DNA of 64,000 nucleotides from positions 124,001-188,000 of the forward strand of contig VZRG01000289.1 in assembly GCA_013397435.1 (NCBI GenBank), given 5' to 3'. The number at the start of each line of letters is the position of its first letter. Position 1 is the first letter of the stretch. The stretch comes from Erythrocercus mccallii. Its lineage: Eukaryota > Chordata > Aves > Passeriformes > Dicruridae. The translations under genes and the position numbers were made by a program. A model generated the notes under the pieces. It did not search any database, had not been told where the DNA came from, and saw only the letters and a program-made list of their open reading frames with translations. This document shows, one piece after another, positions 21,301-33,043 of the stretch.

Positions 21301-24300
21301 CCTACATCCATACATTTAAAAAATGCTGATCTATTCTATTTTCAGGATTTTAAGCAAACAACAGAAAAAAAGCACAAGCTTTTATCTACACCTTAATTTA
21401 ATAGATGAAAACAGTATTTCCTACTTACTTAATATTCACTGATCTTCTGGGAAGAAAAGTACAGTTTCACACAGGATGCAATACAGAGTATTGGAGACAT
21501 TAATTAAAACATTGTAAAGCTGAAAATCAGAAAATATTTGGAAGACTCAAACAAGAAGAAATAATACCAGCTAATCTGACCTCTTATGCAGTATTAATTA
21601 CTGTATAGTGTTACTGTTATTGCTGAGGTGCTTACACAATTACTACTCCAGGAAATTACTGAAGGACGTCTTGATGGAAAAAGAATTAATGTATTAAATG
21701 CTTTTAAAAATACATCATTGATTAATAGATACAACAGTAATGCTATAAAAGCTATATGCTGTATCTGAATGCCAGTACACAAAGGCTGATATGTAGTCTA
21801 AGACTTATATTTCATTTCAAATATGAAAAATAAACATTTTAAAAATTAATGTAGTGAAACTGGGTTTATAGTAATTTATCCTGCAGAGAAGTTCATATTA
21901 CTGTGAACACAGTAGGTATTGCAAAGGGCAAAAAAAGCACCTTTTTTTTCCCCCAAGAGCAGTTCAGAAATGACACATTCTGTCAGCACCATCAGTCAGT
22001 ATATCACAGACCTCATTGCATGTTACATCATTTTTTATTCCTACAACTTGAAATTGCTGGTTTGTACTGTGCCATGCTGTCTACTCGATACCCATTAGGA
22101 AAAGTCAACTTGTGGACACTGAGAATTTTTTAAAAATCTATCAATATTGACAGCAAACAGTGTCCAAAGAAATAATGCACGTTTGGCTACTAAAATGAAA
22201 TAATCAATTTTTGTTTTGCCTTTAACAACAGCTTGTTTTCATATATGATGCAGCATGAAATAGAAACAGGTATTGTGACTGCAGTTTAAGTATTTGCAGA
22301 AATCATAAAAGAACATAAATCAGGCTGGAACAGCTTAGAAATTCTGTTTAGGAGAGAAACATTTCCAGAAGAGAGAAAGTTGTTATATTTATCGCACTGG
22401 ACAGTGGTGTATAGCTTTTTATTGACTCAGTAGGGTTTAAGATGTCAAAATGAGTGGTAATTTTACTGAAGAACAAAGTATTGTGAAAGACATGAGACAA
22501 TTCATCATCCAACTCTGGGTACTTTAGCTAAGCATCTAAAATCACAGACTGAGATTTTGAAATTTGAAGCCAAGGTATTTAAGTTTACACCATGTGCCCT
22601 AGAAGCAGGACACTTTTCCACATGCCAGCACTGATGAAATCGTGTTTCAAAATTAACTATATTTTCATATCCTTATCCTCTCTGTGAACAGCAGTAGCTT
22701 CCAAAGTATTTTAAAAAGCGACAAGCAGAGTAAGCAGATTCTACCTGACATAGTTAGGAGAATGACAAGGCACATTTCTGAGTTGCCAGGTGAGATACAA
22801 GGTTTCCTTGTAAGGGCGCCAACTTTTTCCTTTTATCAATTTTCAAAAGTACATGCCGTTAGCTCATTATATGAAAATGTCTTTCAAATAGTGCTGAGTT
22901 GGTAAAATCTCCTCCATAAAACAACTTTATTAATAATTTTCCATTAGTTTTAATCTTTAAACCCTCAGGTCAATTTTTATTTATTCACATCCAGTAAACC
23001 TTTGTAAAAATGTTCCCAGCGACTTCTAGACAAAAAAATACGCATGGACTAAAAATCAGATAGCCTCAGAAGAGTGGCACCACTTGAAATTTTTTATGAA
23101 GCTTAGATCATTTTTCCATCACAATTTTAGGGCTGCTCTACAGTCGCCCATCAGACATTGAAAGGCAATGAAAACACTACAGTGCAGATGACTCTACATC
23201 AAGTATGGGGGGGTCTTACACTAAGGTCAAAATATACTATATATTATACTAAGTGCTAAAATAAAGCAATAGGGTGTTAGCAGTGTTTCTTACTTCACAT
23301 ATGAGTTGTATTTCAAAAGGAGAGTGGTAACCTATATCTGAAATACAGATAAAAATCAGCGATGTACTCCTGTTTTTTCTTTTTTTTTTCTCCTGTGATA
23401 TGCTCCACATGCACGGCCAACAGAAGAGATAGTTTAGGATTTCATAACACAATCAAAACAATATTGTGATTTTGTGAATTCAAAAAAACAACAAAAAAGG
23501 AAATCCAACATGAAATTCAATAACTTTAAGGTTTGGCTTAACCAAGGTATGAAAAACCTTATTTCATCAGTTACATAGGTAGAACAGTTCAGTAATAATT
23601 AAGCTCTATATTGTAGGTGCTACCTGAATGTCCCTGTGAACTAGGATCTCAACAGAACCAAGTCCTTTCAGACCAAAGAGCCTTGCAAAAATATTGGTAA
23701 AAAGTGTTTGTGTGGTAAATGTGTCAAGTTTCGTTGTTCTGTTAATTCACCAAACAGAGTATTTTTCCTTGAGAATGCACACTGAGAACATTTTTTTAAA
23801 TCAAGGATTTTCATGCCAGCTCATTTACAAAGTCTTAGTTTTGAAGATAGTCTTGTGTATTTTTGCTGTTTCATAGCAGCAGCTGCAGCACAGCAATAAG
23901 ACAATTCAGACTGAACTGTCCTGATCGTATCAAGTGATTGACTTGCAGAGCTGCACTTGCACAATTCTCAATGTCAAACAGAATAACCTGTTAGAAGCAG
24001 GTTTCTTCCTACTGGTACAGTTTATTGCACATTCTTATGTAAAGGTAACAAGCAGTTCTAAAGTTACACTCACATCTAGCAAATCTAGAGTTTGAAGTGT
24101 AGATTTTAGAAGAATATGACTTTTTGTGCAACTGCAAGAGTACCTAGAGTATAAGGAACACATTTGAGGTTGGTCTCACTTCTCTTTCAGTGTATTTCAT
24201 TGCTTCCACTCTCTTCTCTAAACATGTAGATTCATGACCACACCAGTATCTAGTCAACAGCACTCCTACTGTTTCAAGTACCACGCTTCCTTTTTTCCTT
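18350..24300. other. non-coding block, no gene recognised
   Basis: AT-rich, single-copy-looking sequence. A 14-base near repeat (GGTCTACATATTTT / GGTCTACATATTTG) lies at 18714-18744. Frames of 60-129 codons (for example 19403-19792 minus and 19956-20252 plus) carry no motif. Isolated good donors on the minus strand (for example GAG|GTAAGTAT near 20188) have only micro-exon-sized open segments upstream, which I consider decoys. Confidence 0.45.
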
Positions 24301-24311
24301 TCTCTTTGCAG

Positions 24312-24405
24312 CTGAATAGATGGAAGATGAATATCCATTTATGCTTTAAAGGGATTCAAAACTTCAAAGGAATCTTCCAGTCTCTGAAGAAAGAGCTGAG
24401 AGTCG
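24312..24405 (+). other. candidate internal exon, 94 bases
   Basis: A very good acceptor (CTTTTTTCCTTTCTCTTTGC then AG at 24310-24311) precedes 31 open codons plus one base, ending at TCG|GTAATG. The frame reads LNRWKMNIHL, then CFKGIQNFKG, then a basic amphipathic stretch IFQSLKKELRV. The same frame stays open from an ATG at 24234 to 24431, so it could also be a short independent frame. I do not recognise the peptide. Decoy exons of this quality occur in long introns, so confidence is low. Confidence 0.15.
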
Positions 24406-24794
24406 GTAATGGTGAACCATATGCCTCCTAAGTGCTGTTCTTGTTTTCTAGTGGAAAGTTTGGTAAAAGTTTTTATTGTTTAATTTGTTGTTTATATAAA
24501 ATTGTTACCTTTATAGATGCTTATATTGCAACAGAGCCAGCTATCAAGCTATCAGCCTTCTGATTTATGTTCCTTGCACCTTTGTTACAAACTCTGCAAA
24601 AAAATTAAGACCCTTCTCTGTCGTGGTAAGAAGGAATAGCTCAAAGTCAACCAAAGAGAACTGAAGTCCATGACTTCTATTTTCACTGAGCAAAAGGAAC
24701 TTTATCCACTTTTTTGAGTGAAATTATGATTTAGCTTTGCTAAACATGATACAATTTGCTGTTTGTCCATATATTCACTTTTGTATATACTTGA

Positions 24795-24855
24795 TTGTCT
24801 TGTAAAGCACTTTGATACTCCATGGGTAGGAAAATATATCATACAAGAGTGAAAT
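24795..24855 (+). repeat. L3/amniote-SINE-like 3' tail fragment
   Basis: TGTAAAGCACTTTGATACTC, then CATGGGTAGGAAAATATATC, resembles the shared tail of CR1-L3-type LINEs and ancient amniote SINEs, in which TGTAAAGCGCTTTGAGATCC is followed by TGGATGAAAGGCGCTATATAA. Order and spacing agree, with several substitutions. No body of the element is recognised upstream, so this is a short relic. Confidence 0.35.
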
Positions 24856-24859
24856 TAAG

Positions 24860-26660
24860 TTGTCTGTTCTGCTGAAGATGAAATATTCTCTTAAATGTTT
24901 ATCCTACTACAGACTTAGAGCTGTGTAGAGATAAGGGAGTGTTTTATAATTACTGAGCTTGAATTCTACTGCCAGTTTTATATGTTTAATAATATATCAA
25001 AATGCTTAGATCCATGGGGTGCCATATAAAGACAGAAATAAAACGCAGACCTCATTAAGTAGTGTTTTGTTCTTTACAGGATCTTACTACTACCAAATAC
25101 TGAAATGTGCCTGAAGAGTTCAAATGGTACTTGGTTAGAGAAATCAGTATCTGAAAGAGTGTCCATACAGCCTCAAGCTCTGTTTTTGAAAATCTTTGTC
25201 TGCCTCTATAAACATTATTGGAGATTCAGAAGTGTAGAATAACTAATGTAATTTCAGCTGCCTACAGAATTTGAGGAAAGCTATTAAAGATATACCCAAG
25301 TATTATTTTTTTTTCTTTCCATTAGTGGTGACAGTGCTTTTTAAGTCAGTGGCTCTTGCAAATGACCTTTTGGTGTTAGCAGCAGGAAAATTATGTACTC
25401 TGTTTACCTTAATGGACAGTGGTAGGAATACCAATTAGAACTTCAGCAACCTCCTTTGCTGTTATTGCCACCTACTAATTTAGGCATGGAGGGCATATAG
25501 AACTTTCTTCAGACTTACACAGCCATAATTTAATTCCCAGTCTGTTTTTGGCCTGTATCACCAAAAAGATGGTGAGTGCCCCTGCAGAGGGAAGGCTCAC
25601 AGCCTGCTTTCCCTGCTCTGATGTTAGACCAACAGGTAACCGAATTAACTGCAGGAATTGAACTATATGAGTTATGAATTCAAGAGCAGAAGGACCTTAT
25701 CTCTCTGACTTTAAGTTTACAGGATGACTCAAAAGAGTCACTCTTCTCAACATGCCCAGAGCATGCAGACTAAGAGGCAAAGAGAAAAGATACAAATGGA
25801 GAATGCATTACAAGAAAATGACAAGTTATAGTTTCTTTCTATAGAAAAAAACATCTACTAGCTAAGTAGCTAATGCATTAACGAAAACTGATGCATTCCA
25901 CCTGATGCTGGGCAATATGGTTTGTATGTTTTCTATGGGCTTTCCTCATCACCAAGAGTCCCTACTAATCAGTGAAAAGACTTGACTCCTGCAGATCTGC
26001 CACACTAAGTTCGTTACTGGTTTCAGTTTCCCCCACATGCTTTCAGGATACAAAGCTGTCCACTCCAAACCTTTAATTTTCTTAAGGATTCAACCACATT
26101 TGACGTCCATTCTAACATTTATTCTTCTGTCAGAAATTTGAATGGTCACGCCCTTGAACTGTTCTCACTATGAAGAAAAGGAAATGCCATGACAAAACCC
26201 CAGTATGGGCAAATTAAAAAGAAGAAAAAAGAGAATGCTTCACTGGAGTCAGAATACTGAAGATAAATATGGATAGCTGCAGGACAGTCATTAATTCAAA
26301 CAATGAGAAGAGGAGAGATGCAGTATTTGTCTCCCACTTTCATGCAAAAATCAGATTCTGTGAAACGATTCTAAAACTCAGTGAACATTCAAAATAAAAA
26401 GTAATGCACTACAGAAATGCATAACCATGGTGTGGTGCAGAGGCAGTAAAAGATCCTGGGTAAGAGATATTACCAAACAACCTCACGTTTTGATTTTGCT
26501 ATGAGAAGAAAGAGGAACACAACATGAACTGAACAACATTTTCAGAAGTTATGAAGTTATCAACCATGCAACTTTGATTGACTGAATGTTAGTTCAGAAA
26601 ACATGGTTATTGACTGAGCTAAGGAAAAGGGAGGCTATAACTGGTACAGAAAATAAGTAT
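24860..26660. other. non-coding block, no gene recognised
   Basis: No repeat, RNA or coding exon is recognised. The sequence is AT-rich and unremarkable. A stretch near 26020 (TTTCAGTTTCCCCCACATG) has a weak similarity to the MIR core that I did not accept. Confidence 0.5.
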
Positions 26661-26674
26661 AAGACTTCTGCAGA

Positions 26675-26762
26675 AAACCACACCAAAACCACCAACAAAA
26701 CAACAAAGAAACAAAAACCCCACAACAACAAAACAAAGCAAACAACCAAAACCAAAAACATA
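26675..26762. repeat. A/C-only low-complexity tract
   Basis: About 85 bases made almost only of A and C (ACCACACCAAAACCACCAAC and similar). The plus frame 26586-26798 and three minus frames of 70-80 codons here are products of this composition: the G/T strand contains no A, so it cannot form stop codons. Confidence 0.9.
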
Positions 26763-26769
26763 AGCAGCA

Positions 26770-28185
26770 AAGACAATACTCTCCAAAGGCAAGAGTGAAG
26801 TGCCATAAATAATGTCTTTTACAAACATTGAGTTTGCTGGTAGAAAGGTGCAAGTCACCAAAGAGATCTATTATAAATATATTTTTCTCAAATCAGAGGT
26901 GTTAGAAAAAACATCCTGGGGTCACACAGCCAAATGAATAAGGAGAATATCTCCAAACAGAGACAGAGAGCCAACTTCCTAAGCTCTTTTGCCAGAAATA
27001 TTTTCTTAAGTAGCCTTAACATTCATAATACATCTATCAAAAAATAAGTTTCAGGCAGATGAAAACAAAAATTCTGAAGAGCCCAGAATTTCTGATAGCA
27101 GTGCCAGCTCCAAGTGAGGCAGACCAGAGGCAGCATTTATTGACCCAGGGGAATGAAAACATTAACTGTTTCACTTCCATAACAACTAGGGCAGCAATAA
27201 CGAGATTTTTGGCTGATAAGACAAATCACTGGTAGTAGGAATGTGACCATAAAATAGTCTATTGAGAAAAGCCACTAAAATAAATAAAGTATTTCCTTCT
27301 TCTTTTGACTTGTGGACAGTGCACCAGGGAAACCTGGACAGTGTTTTGTGAAAAGTTTCAAATCACAAATTGTTCAAGAAAAAGATTCAGATATTTTATG
27401 GTAGAGAAGTATAGTACAACCAACTTAAAAGCATTTTCATTTAGTGGCCCAGAAGTGTTATTCCTTATTCATTGTTCTCAGAGGAAAAGAGTGCAGTATG
27501 GTTTTGTCCCTAAGAAACTGTTCTAAAAACTGTTCTGCTGTAAGGAAGACTTGAGCTAAAACTGTCACCTTATCCTGTAATTCTATCTCTTCCTTAAAAA
27601 AAACCCAAACCAAAACAACTTGTGATCAAGACTTCCATAACACTGCAAGCACCTAAGGGTGCTCTGAAATCTTATGCATACAAAAGCTTTGGAATTTGTT
27701 TCACAAGAAAATTTTGGTGACCTAGAAAATTGGGCAGTGTGCAGATGACAGGGCGACCTTTATAAAACCAAACCAAGACAATTTACCAATATATCAGCAG
27801 TGCTCTAAATGGAGCATGACTGAGATTAGTGGAAGATAATTTGCCCTAATTAAGAGGAGAGAAAAATCACTATCATCAAGACAGAGAAGTACTGTATATA
27901 ATATGTTACATCTATAACATCTATGAAAGAAAAACTTCCTAATTTTTCAATGGAGTGTCTTACACAGGTAAGTCCTGACTTCCTTATCTATAATGAAAAA
28001 AAACTTCAATTTCCAGAAGATACAAATTTTTCACATACACAGAGCAGCACAGGAGAGTTTCATTTAGCTACGTAACTTCAAATTCATGTGAACTACATTC
28101 AGCTGATGGGATAATATATGTAAGCCAACTAAAAATCCAGACAGTCTGAGCCTATCTATCCCTCATTAAAGCTGACTTGCTGTCA
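26770..28185. other. non-coding block, no gene recognised
   Basis: Nothing recognisable. A short A/C run lies at 27597-27620. A perfect donor match (ACACAG|GTAAGTCC at about 27967) has no good acceptor close upstream, so I do not call an exon. Confidence 0.45.
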
Positions 28186-28189
28186 GCTG

Positions 28190-28365
28190 GCTGGCAAAAC
28201 TCCGAAAATCTGTGCCCCAGTTTACTTACCTATAAATTGGGTTTTAATAACACTGTTCTTCTGCACACACTGAGACCTTGCAAATTAGCATGTGTAATGT
28301 GGAAGAAAATAAATGATAAATCATTACATAAGACTAAGTGCTACTATTCTGAATGTGTACAGTGA
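28190..28365 (+). repeat. MIR-like (CORE-SINE) relic
   Basis: CTGTGCCCCAGTTTACTTAC, then CTATAAATTGGGTTTTAATA, follows the MIR core TGTGCCTCAGTTTCCTCATCTGTAAAATGGGGATAATA closely. After a gap, AAATGATAAATCATTACATA, then AGACTAAGTGCTAC, fits the later MIR region AAATGAGTTAATACATGTAAAGCGCTTAG. Both blocks are in the right order and at about the right distance. This is the best of the ancient SINE matches in the window. The 5' tRNA-like head is not recognised. Confidence 0.6.
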
Positions 28366-28856
28366 TAATAACTTGCTTTTATAGGCTAGTAAAATCATGA
28401 GATCATAGGAATAAATTTAAATTAACACATGTCAGAGGGTCACAGAAGACTAGATAAAGTGACATTCTGGCTTAATCTTCTAAAAAGCATTTTGCATAGC
28501 AAAATCTGTTCTAGAAGGGTTATATAAAAAAATGTATTTCATTTCAGATTCTAGAAATTCCTAGTAGAAATAACTTTTCCTGAGAACTAGTAATAATTTC
28601 AAATATCAATTATTCATATTTTTCAATATATCTCAAAAAATGACTTTGAAATATAGAACTAAGCACTCACAACAAGTCTGTGAAAGGGGAAATATTAGGT
28701 TACTTTAAACTATGTAAGGAATCGGTTGAGCTATCTGCCTTTAACTTACTACCAGTTCTTCAGAAAAACATAAATTCAAAGATATTGCCTCATTCATTAC
28801 TGCATAGAATGCTTTCCAAAAAAATTCTGTTGACATGGTGGACCACAGCCACATGA

Positions 28857-29235
28857 TCACAAGCAGGACTTCAGTGTAAGTTCTTCCAGGTATGGTTTGG
28901 AGAGAAAAGGAATAACCTCATACGGAGGGAAGACACCTTTCAGCAAGGCAGCATTTTGTCCAGACATTCTTATGCAAAACAGCTGCAGATGTGATGCTAA
29001 GCACATGTATTGGATTAAAGAAATTACTAGGATTTCAGCAAAGGAATGCAGTCCTGTGAAGGTGGCTCCAAGAGTGGTGCAACTCTCAAAGAAAATGCTT
29101 GTGAAGATGCTCTGCCTCCCAGTCAGAGGGGAAGATGAAGAAGATGCCCCTCTCCTGCTCACTGGGGAGGTGGACATGGACCAGTGGGCAGCCCACTGCA
29201 TCAAAACCAAAGTGTTTTGCCAAGAAGGGGCCTAG
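28857..29235. other. patch open on both strands, possible exon or old gene copy
   Basis: A GC-richer patch carries a 112-codon plus frame (28897-29235), a 117-codon minus frame (28857-29210) and the end of a further minus frame (29086-29382). On the minus strand, GAGCTTTCTAG at about 29235 could be an acceptor leading into the open stretch. The third frame contains FLAKHFGFDAVGCP and a charged, aromatic run up to its stop. None of the three translations matches a family I know. It may be a decayed coding or non-coding exon; strand is undecided. Confidence 0.15.
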
Positions 29236-29344
29236 AAAGCTCTGTTTGATTCTGTCATAGCAAAGCAGCACTGCTCCAATAAAATATTTATATAAATTTT
29301 TGACATACGTAATGTTGTACATATTTATATCCTCACTTACATAC

Positions 29345-29439
29345 CTGTAAGTGTGTCCATCCACATTTGCAATTGCATTCAAGGCAGATATTGATGGAGT
29401 TAAACAAACTGGGAATGCTGAATGAGATTTTGGGTTGTT
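29345..29439 (-). other. candidate internal exon, 95 bases
   Basis: On the minus strand, an excellent acceptor (CTTTCCTGTGTCTTAG) leads into 31 open codons plus two bases, ending at CAG|GTATGT. The frame starts NNPKSHSAFP and ends NAIANVDGHTY with a split codon. It starts in phase 0 and ends in phase 2. It is phase-compatible with the candidate exon at 35857-35914 upstream on the same strand. I do not recognise the peptide. Confidence 0.15.
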
Positions 29440-30284
29440 CTAAGACACAGGAAAGTAGCTATCAGTGCCCTCTGATCTTCCCAGTTCCACACATTTAAGA
29501 GACTTGTACGTACAAGTATTTTATTTATGACCATGTCCATCATGGGAGGTACTGCATTGGCAATATAGGATTTTTAGTCATGATCCAGGTGAGCTCAGAA
29601 CAGCTTCAAACACAAACAAAACCTCTCTTCCCCCAAAGATTTGCAATTTAATTAAACATATATTTCTCATTAGATTTGTGCTTGATATTTTGAATTCATT
29701 TTCAAATTAAGTAACAAATCTATGCTTGCACCTGTTTAATTAATGAGAAACCAAATAATCTTCTTTAAAAACGACTACTTTTATGGAATATGGCACTGCA
29801 TACCTTCTCTGATTTCCCCTCGTCTATCAGGTTTATAAAATACCCATTCAACAAAAAAGAAGGAAACTAAGAATGTGTTGATGACAGCATTTGCTTTTCT
29901 TTTTGCCTTCCCTGCCCCTCAAATGATCAGTCAATAGCCAGTAACATTTGCCACAATAGAGGAAGAAGTTATTTTTTCTGGTCTACAAGATATAGACAAA
30001 CTCCTACTTTAAACGCTATGATGAAGGTAATCTGAAAACTTTTGACATTAATTTTGATAATTTGGCAGCAAAACAAAGAATGATTCAAACTAAAACTGAA
30101 ACATGCTGATCAGAATGGTCATTATCCTGCATAAAAGTCATCAGGGAGAAAACTGTTGACTTTCAACTTCTACCCCACATCAATTCAAGAGAAAGGATAA
30201 AATAAAAAATATGGAAATCTAAATCCATGGACTTTTGATCACTGATATAAGAAAGAATTTTGTTTTACCAAGCAAATCAAGGAA

Positions 30285-31187
30285 TTCAAAAAACAAAAGA
30301 AAAAAGCAAAAAAAGCAAAGAAACCACAAAAACAATAAAATGAAAAAAAACCCTCAAAACCCCCCAAAAATCCACAAACAATGCAAAAAACCCCACTAAA
30401 ACAAAAAAAAACCAAAAAAACCCAAATAAAAGAAAATAAATAAAAACCCCACAAAAAATCCACCAAAACCCCACAAAAAACCCCATACAAGACACTCAAA
30501 CAAAATAAACAAAAAACCCAAAAAACAAAAGAAAAAAACAAAGAACACCAAAACAAAAACCAACACAAAACCCCCACAAAAAGCCAAAACAAAAACCCCA
30601 CAAAACTCTACAAAAAACTACAAAAACCCGATCAAAATTAGAAAAGCCAAAAAATCCACAAAACAAAAAAAACCACAAGAAACCACAAAAAGTCCACAAA
30701 AGCCCTAAACAAAAAACCAACAAAAAAGCACAACAAATAACCCATAAAATAACCACCAAAAAACCACAAAAACCGAAATACAAGAGAAACACAAAAATCC
30801 ACCCAAAACAAAAAAATGCAAGACCCAAACAAAAACTCCACAAAAACCAAAAAATACCAAAACAAAAAAGCCACAAAAACCCCAAATAAAAAACCTAAAA
30901 CACATAAAACCACAAAAACGCAACAAAAACCCCCAAAGCCCAAACCAAAAAAATCCCACACAAAACCCCAAACAAACAAAAAACCCACAAAAACCCTCAA
31001 ACATAATACCCACAAAAACACAAAACAAGAAAAACAAAACAAAAAATCCAGGAAAAACCATAAAAACTAAAAAAAAAAAAACTGAACAGAAACCAACAAA
31101 AATAAACAAAAGAACCCACACAAAAAACACAAACAAAAACCCCAGAAAAAAACCACAAATACCCCACCAAAAAAAAAAAAAAAAGCC
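30285..31187. repeat. ~900-base tract of almost only A and C
   Basis: Between about 30285 and 31187 the plus strand is almost entirely A and C, built from irregular words such as AAAACCCC, CACAAAAA and CCAAAA, with only scattered G and T. There is no fixed repeat unit. The minus strand is correspondingly T/G-rich with many GGGG and TTTTT runs. Up to six overlapping minus frames of 63-143 codons read as hydrophobic, Phe/Gly/Leu/Cys-rich chains; they exist only because a T/G strand has almost no stop codons. It ends in a pure A run at about 31171-31184. Confidence 0.95.
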
Positions 31188-31189
31188 TA

Positions 31190-32529
31190 ATTCTTCATTC
31201 TTTACAAATACAGCTAAAATGAAAGGTTTTCAGTAACAGCCAGCAATGATCAAAATTTCAGGGGAGGACACTCAGTACATAAGCTACCCATTCCACAAAA
31301 GCAAACTCGTATTTCTGGTCTACAGAAAAGCTTACAAAAAATTACGAGGACAAATGTGAGACGCCCATGTACACACTCATGGAGAACCAGCAATCAGTGG
31401 GAGAAATTCCTAATCCATATATTAACACCTACTGAATATTTTGATCATGAGAAACTGCCATAAACTCCAGAAATGGAGAAGCACTGTACTGAAATTGTTT
31501 GCATGCATGGAACAGATTCATAACAATTAAAAGAAAAAGCAATTCAGTACAACAACAACGAAAAGAAGGAAAGGGAGAGATCAAGATCCTCACCAAAAAG
31601 GAAGTTCAATCATTTAAGGATTCAGAAAGTAAATTAAGATTTATTCATCATAAAATGTCAGTGCATTAGATGGAACTCATCTCACCAATTCTTTTGTTAA
31701 AAGGAGCTGAAAACTGTCACCTATGACCAATGCTTCCAGAACTTGGCAGGAGGGTAGAGGGGGAGAGAAGAAAAGCATAAGCACACATTTAATCTCCATC
31801 TCCTGCTAGAGAGGGAGAGTTAAAAATTCAGGCCATCACAGAGATGCAGTGGGAAATATTACAGTTTTAAAAAGATGCTAAAGGTCAATCCATTCAAGAA
31901 ATTTATGGAAAATTTGATAATACTGAGCTACCCTAACCAATCCTTCACGTTCAGGTCAAATTTCAATTATTGAGAGACCTTTATGTCAGGGGAAAATAAT
32001 TCCCAGCATTGGTAGCATATGCCCTGTCAACATAAATCACAAAAACTGGATATATAAGCATCCATGTGTAGTTCTCAAGTCTGCAGTTAGAAATCTTTAC
32101 GAGTACCATACTCCACTTCCAGAGTTTAAGAAATGTCCTTGATTCTCTTGCTTGACTTGCTTTCTGAACGTTTGACAAAAGATTGTACAATTTTGTTACT
32201 CTGCAAAATGTCTTACATCTCTCTAATGGAATTATGGAAGCTTTTCTTCAGGTCCACAAGTAAACTACTTTTCAAACAAGAGACATTTAGCCCCGCTTAT
32301 AATATGCAAAAAGCTTAACAAGAAAATATTTTTTGGTTTTCTCTTGCCATTTGTCCCCAGGTCCTGCAGAGTTTTATTTAATGGAGGAACAGAAGATGGA
32401 AATTAATGCAGAGGTTTGGTATGTATAACATTTAAATAACACGCAATAAAATAAAACTTCTTTAAGTATTATAGATACAAGCTTTTTTAAAATTTATGCT
32501 TATTGTTTAATGTGCTTTAACTGAAGGCA
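31190..32529. other. non-coding block up to the assembly gap
   Basis: No gene or repeat is recognised. It is AT-rich sequence with frames under 75 codons. Confidence 0.5.
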
Positions 32530-33043
32530 NNNNNNNNNNNNNNNNNNNNNNNNNNNNNNNNNNNNNNNNNNNNNNNNNNNNNNNNNNNNNNNNNNNNNNN
32601 NNNNNNNNNNNNNNNNNNNNNNNNNNNNNNNNNNNNNNNNNNNNNNNNNNNNNNNNNNNNNNNNNNNNNNNNNNNNNNNNNNNNNNNNNNNNNNNNNNNN
32701 NNNNNNNNNNNNNNNNNNNNNNNNNNNNNNNNNNNNNNNNNNNNNNNNNNNNNNNNNNNNNNNNNNNNNNNNNNNNNNNNNNNNNNNNNNNNNNNNNNNN
32801 NNNNNNNNNNNNNNNNNNNNNNNNNNNNNNNNNNNNNNNNNNNNNNNNNNNNNNNNNNNNNNNNNNNNNNNNNNNNNNNNNNNNNNNNNNNNNNNNNNNN
32901 NNNNNNNNNNNNNNNNNNNNNNNNNNNNNNNNNNNNNNNNNNNNNNNNNNNNNNNNNNNNNNNNNNNNNNNNNNNNNNNNNNNNNNNNNNNNNNNNNNNN
33001 NNNNNNNNNNNNNNNNNNNNNNNNNNNNNNNNNNNNNNNNNNN
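32530..33043. other. assembly gap (514 N)
   Basis: A run of 514 N. The length is not a round number, so it is probably an estimated gap. The sequence resumes as TTCCTAGGGTTTTTGTTTTG, which is G/T-rich, so the missing bases may include low-complexity DNA. Confidence 0.99.

Larger units (their letters stand above)
28370..30280. other. non-coding block with one doubly open patch
   Basis: Apart from the patch at 28857-29235 and the candidate exon 29345-29439, listed separately, I recognise nothing here. The sequence is AT-rich. Confidence 0.45.

Noticed and set aside
26010..26060. MIR core (TTTCAGTTTCCCCCACATG)
   Set aside because: Only the CAGTTTCC word matches; the following sequence does not fit the consensus.
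26586..26861. Thr/Lys/Asn-rich plus frame and hydrophobic minus frames
   Set aside because: Composition artefacts of the A/C tract at 26675-26762.
27940..27970. Perfect donor match CACAG|GTAAGT on the plus strand
   Set aside because: No credible acceptor or open segment of reasonable length upstream.
30239..31136. Six overlapping minus-strand frames (63-143 codons) that read like multi-pass membrane proteins rich in Phe, Gly, Leu, Val and Cys
   Set aside because: They lie in the A/C-only tract. The complementary T/G strand almost lacks A and so cannot form TAA, TAG or TGA. Hydrophobic residues follow from T-rich codons.
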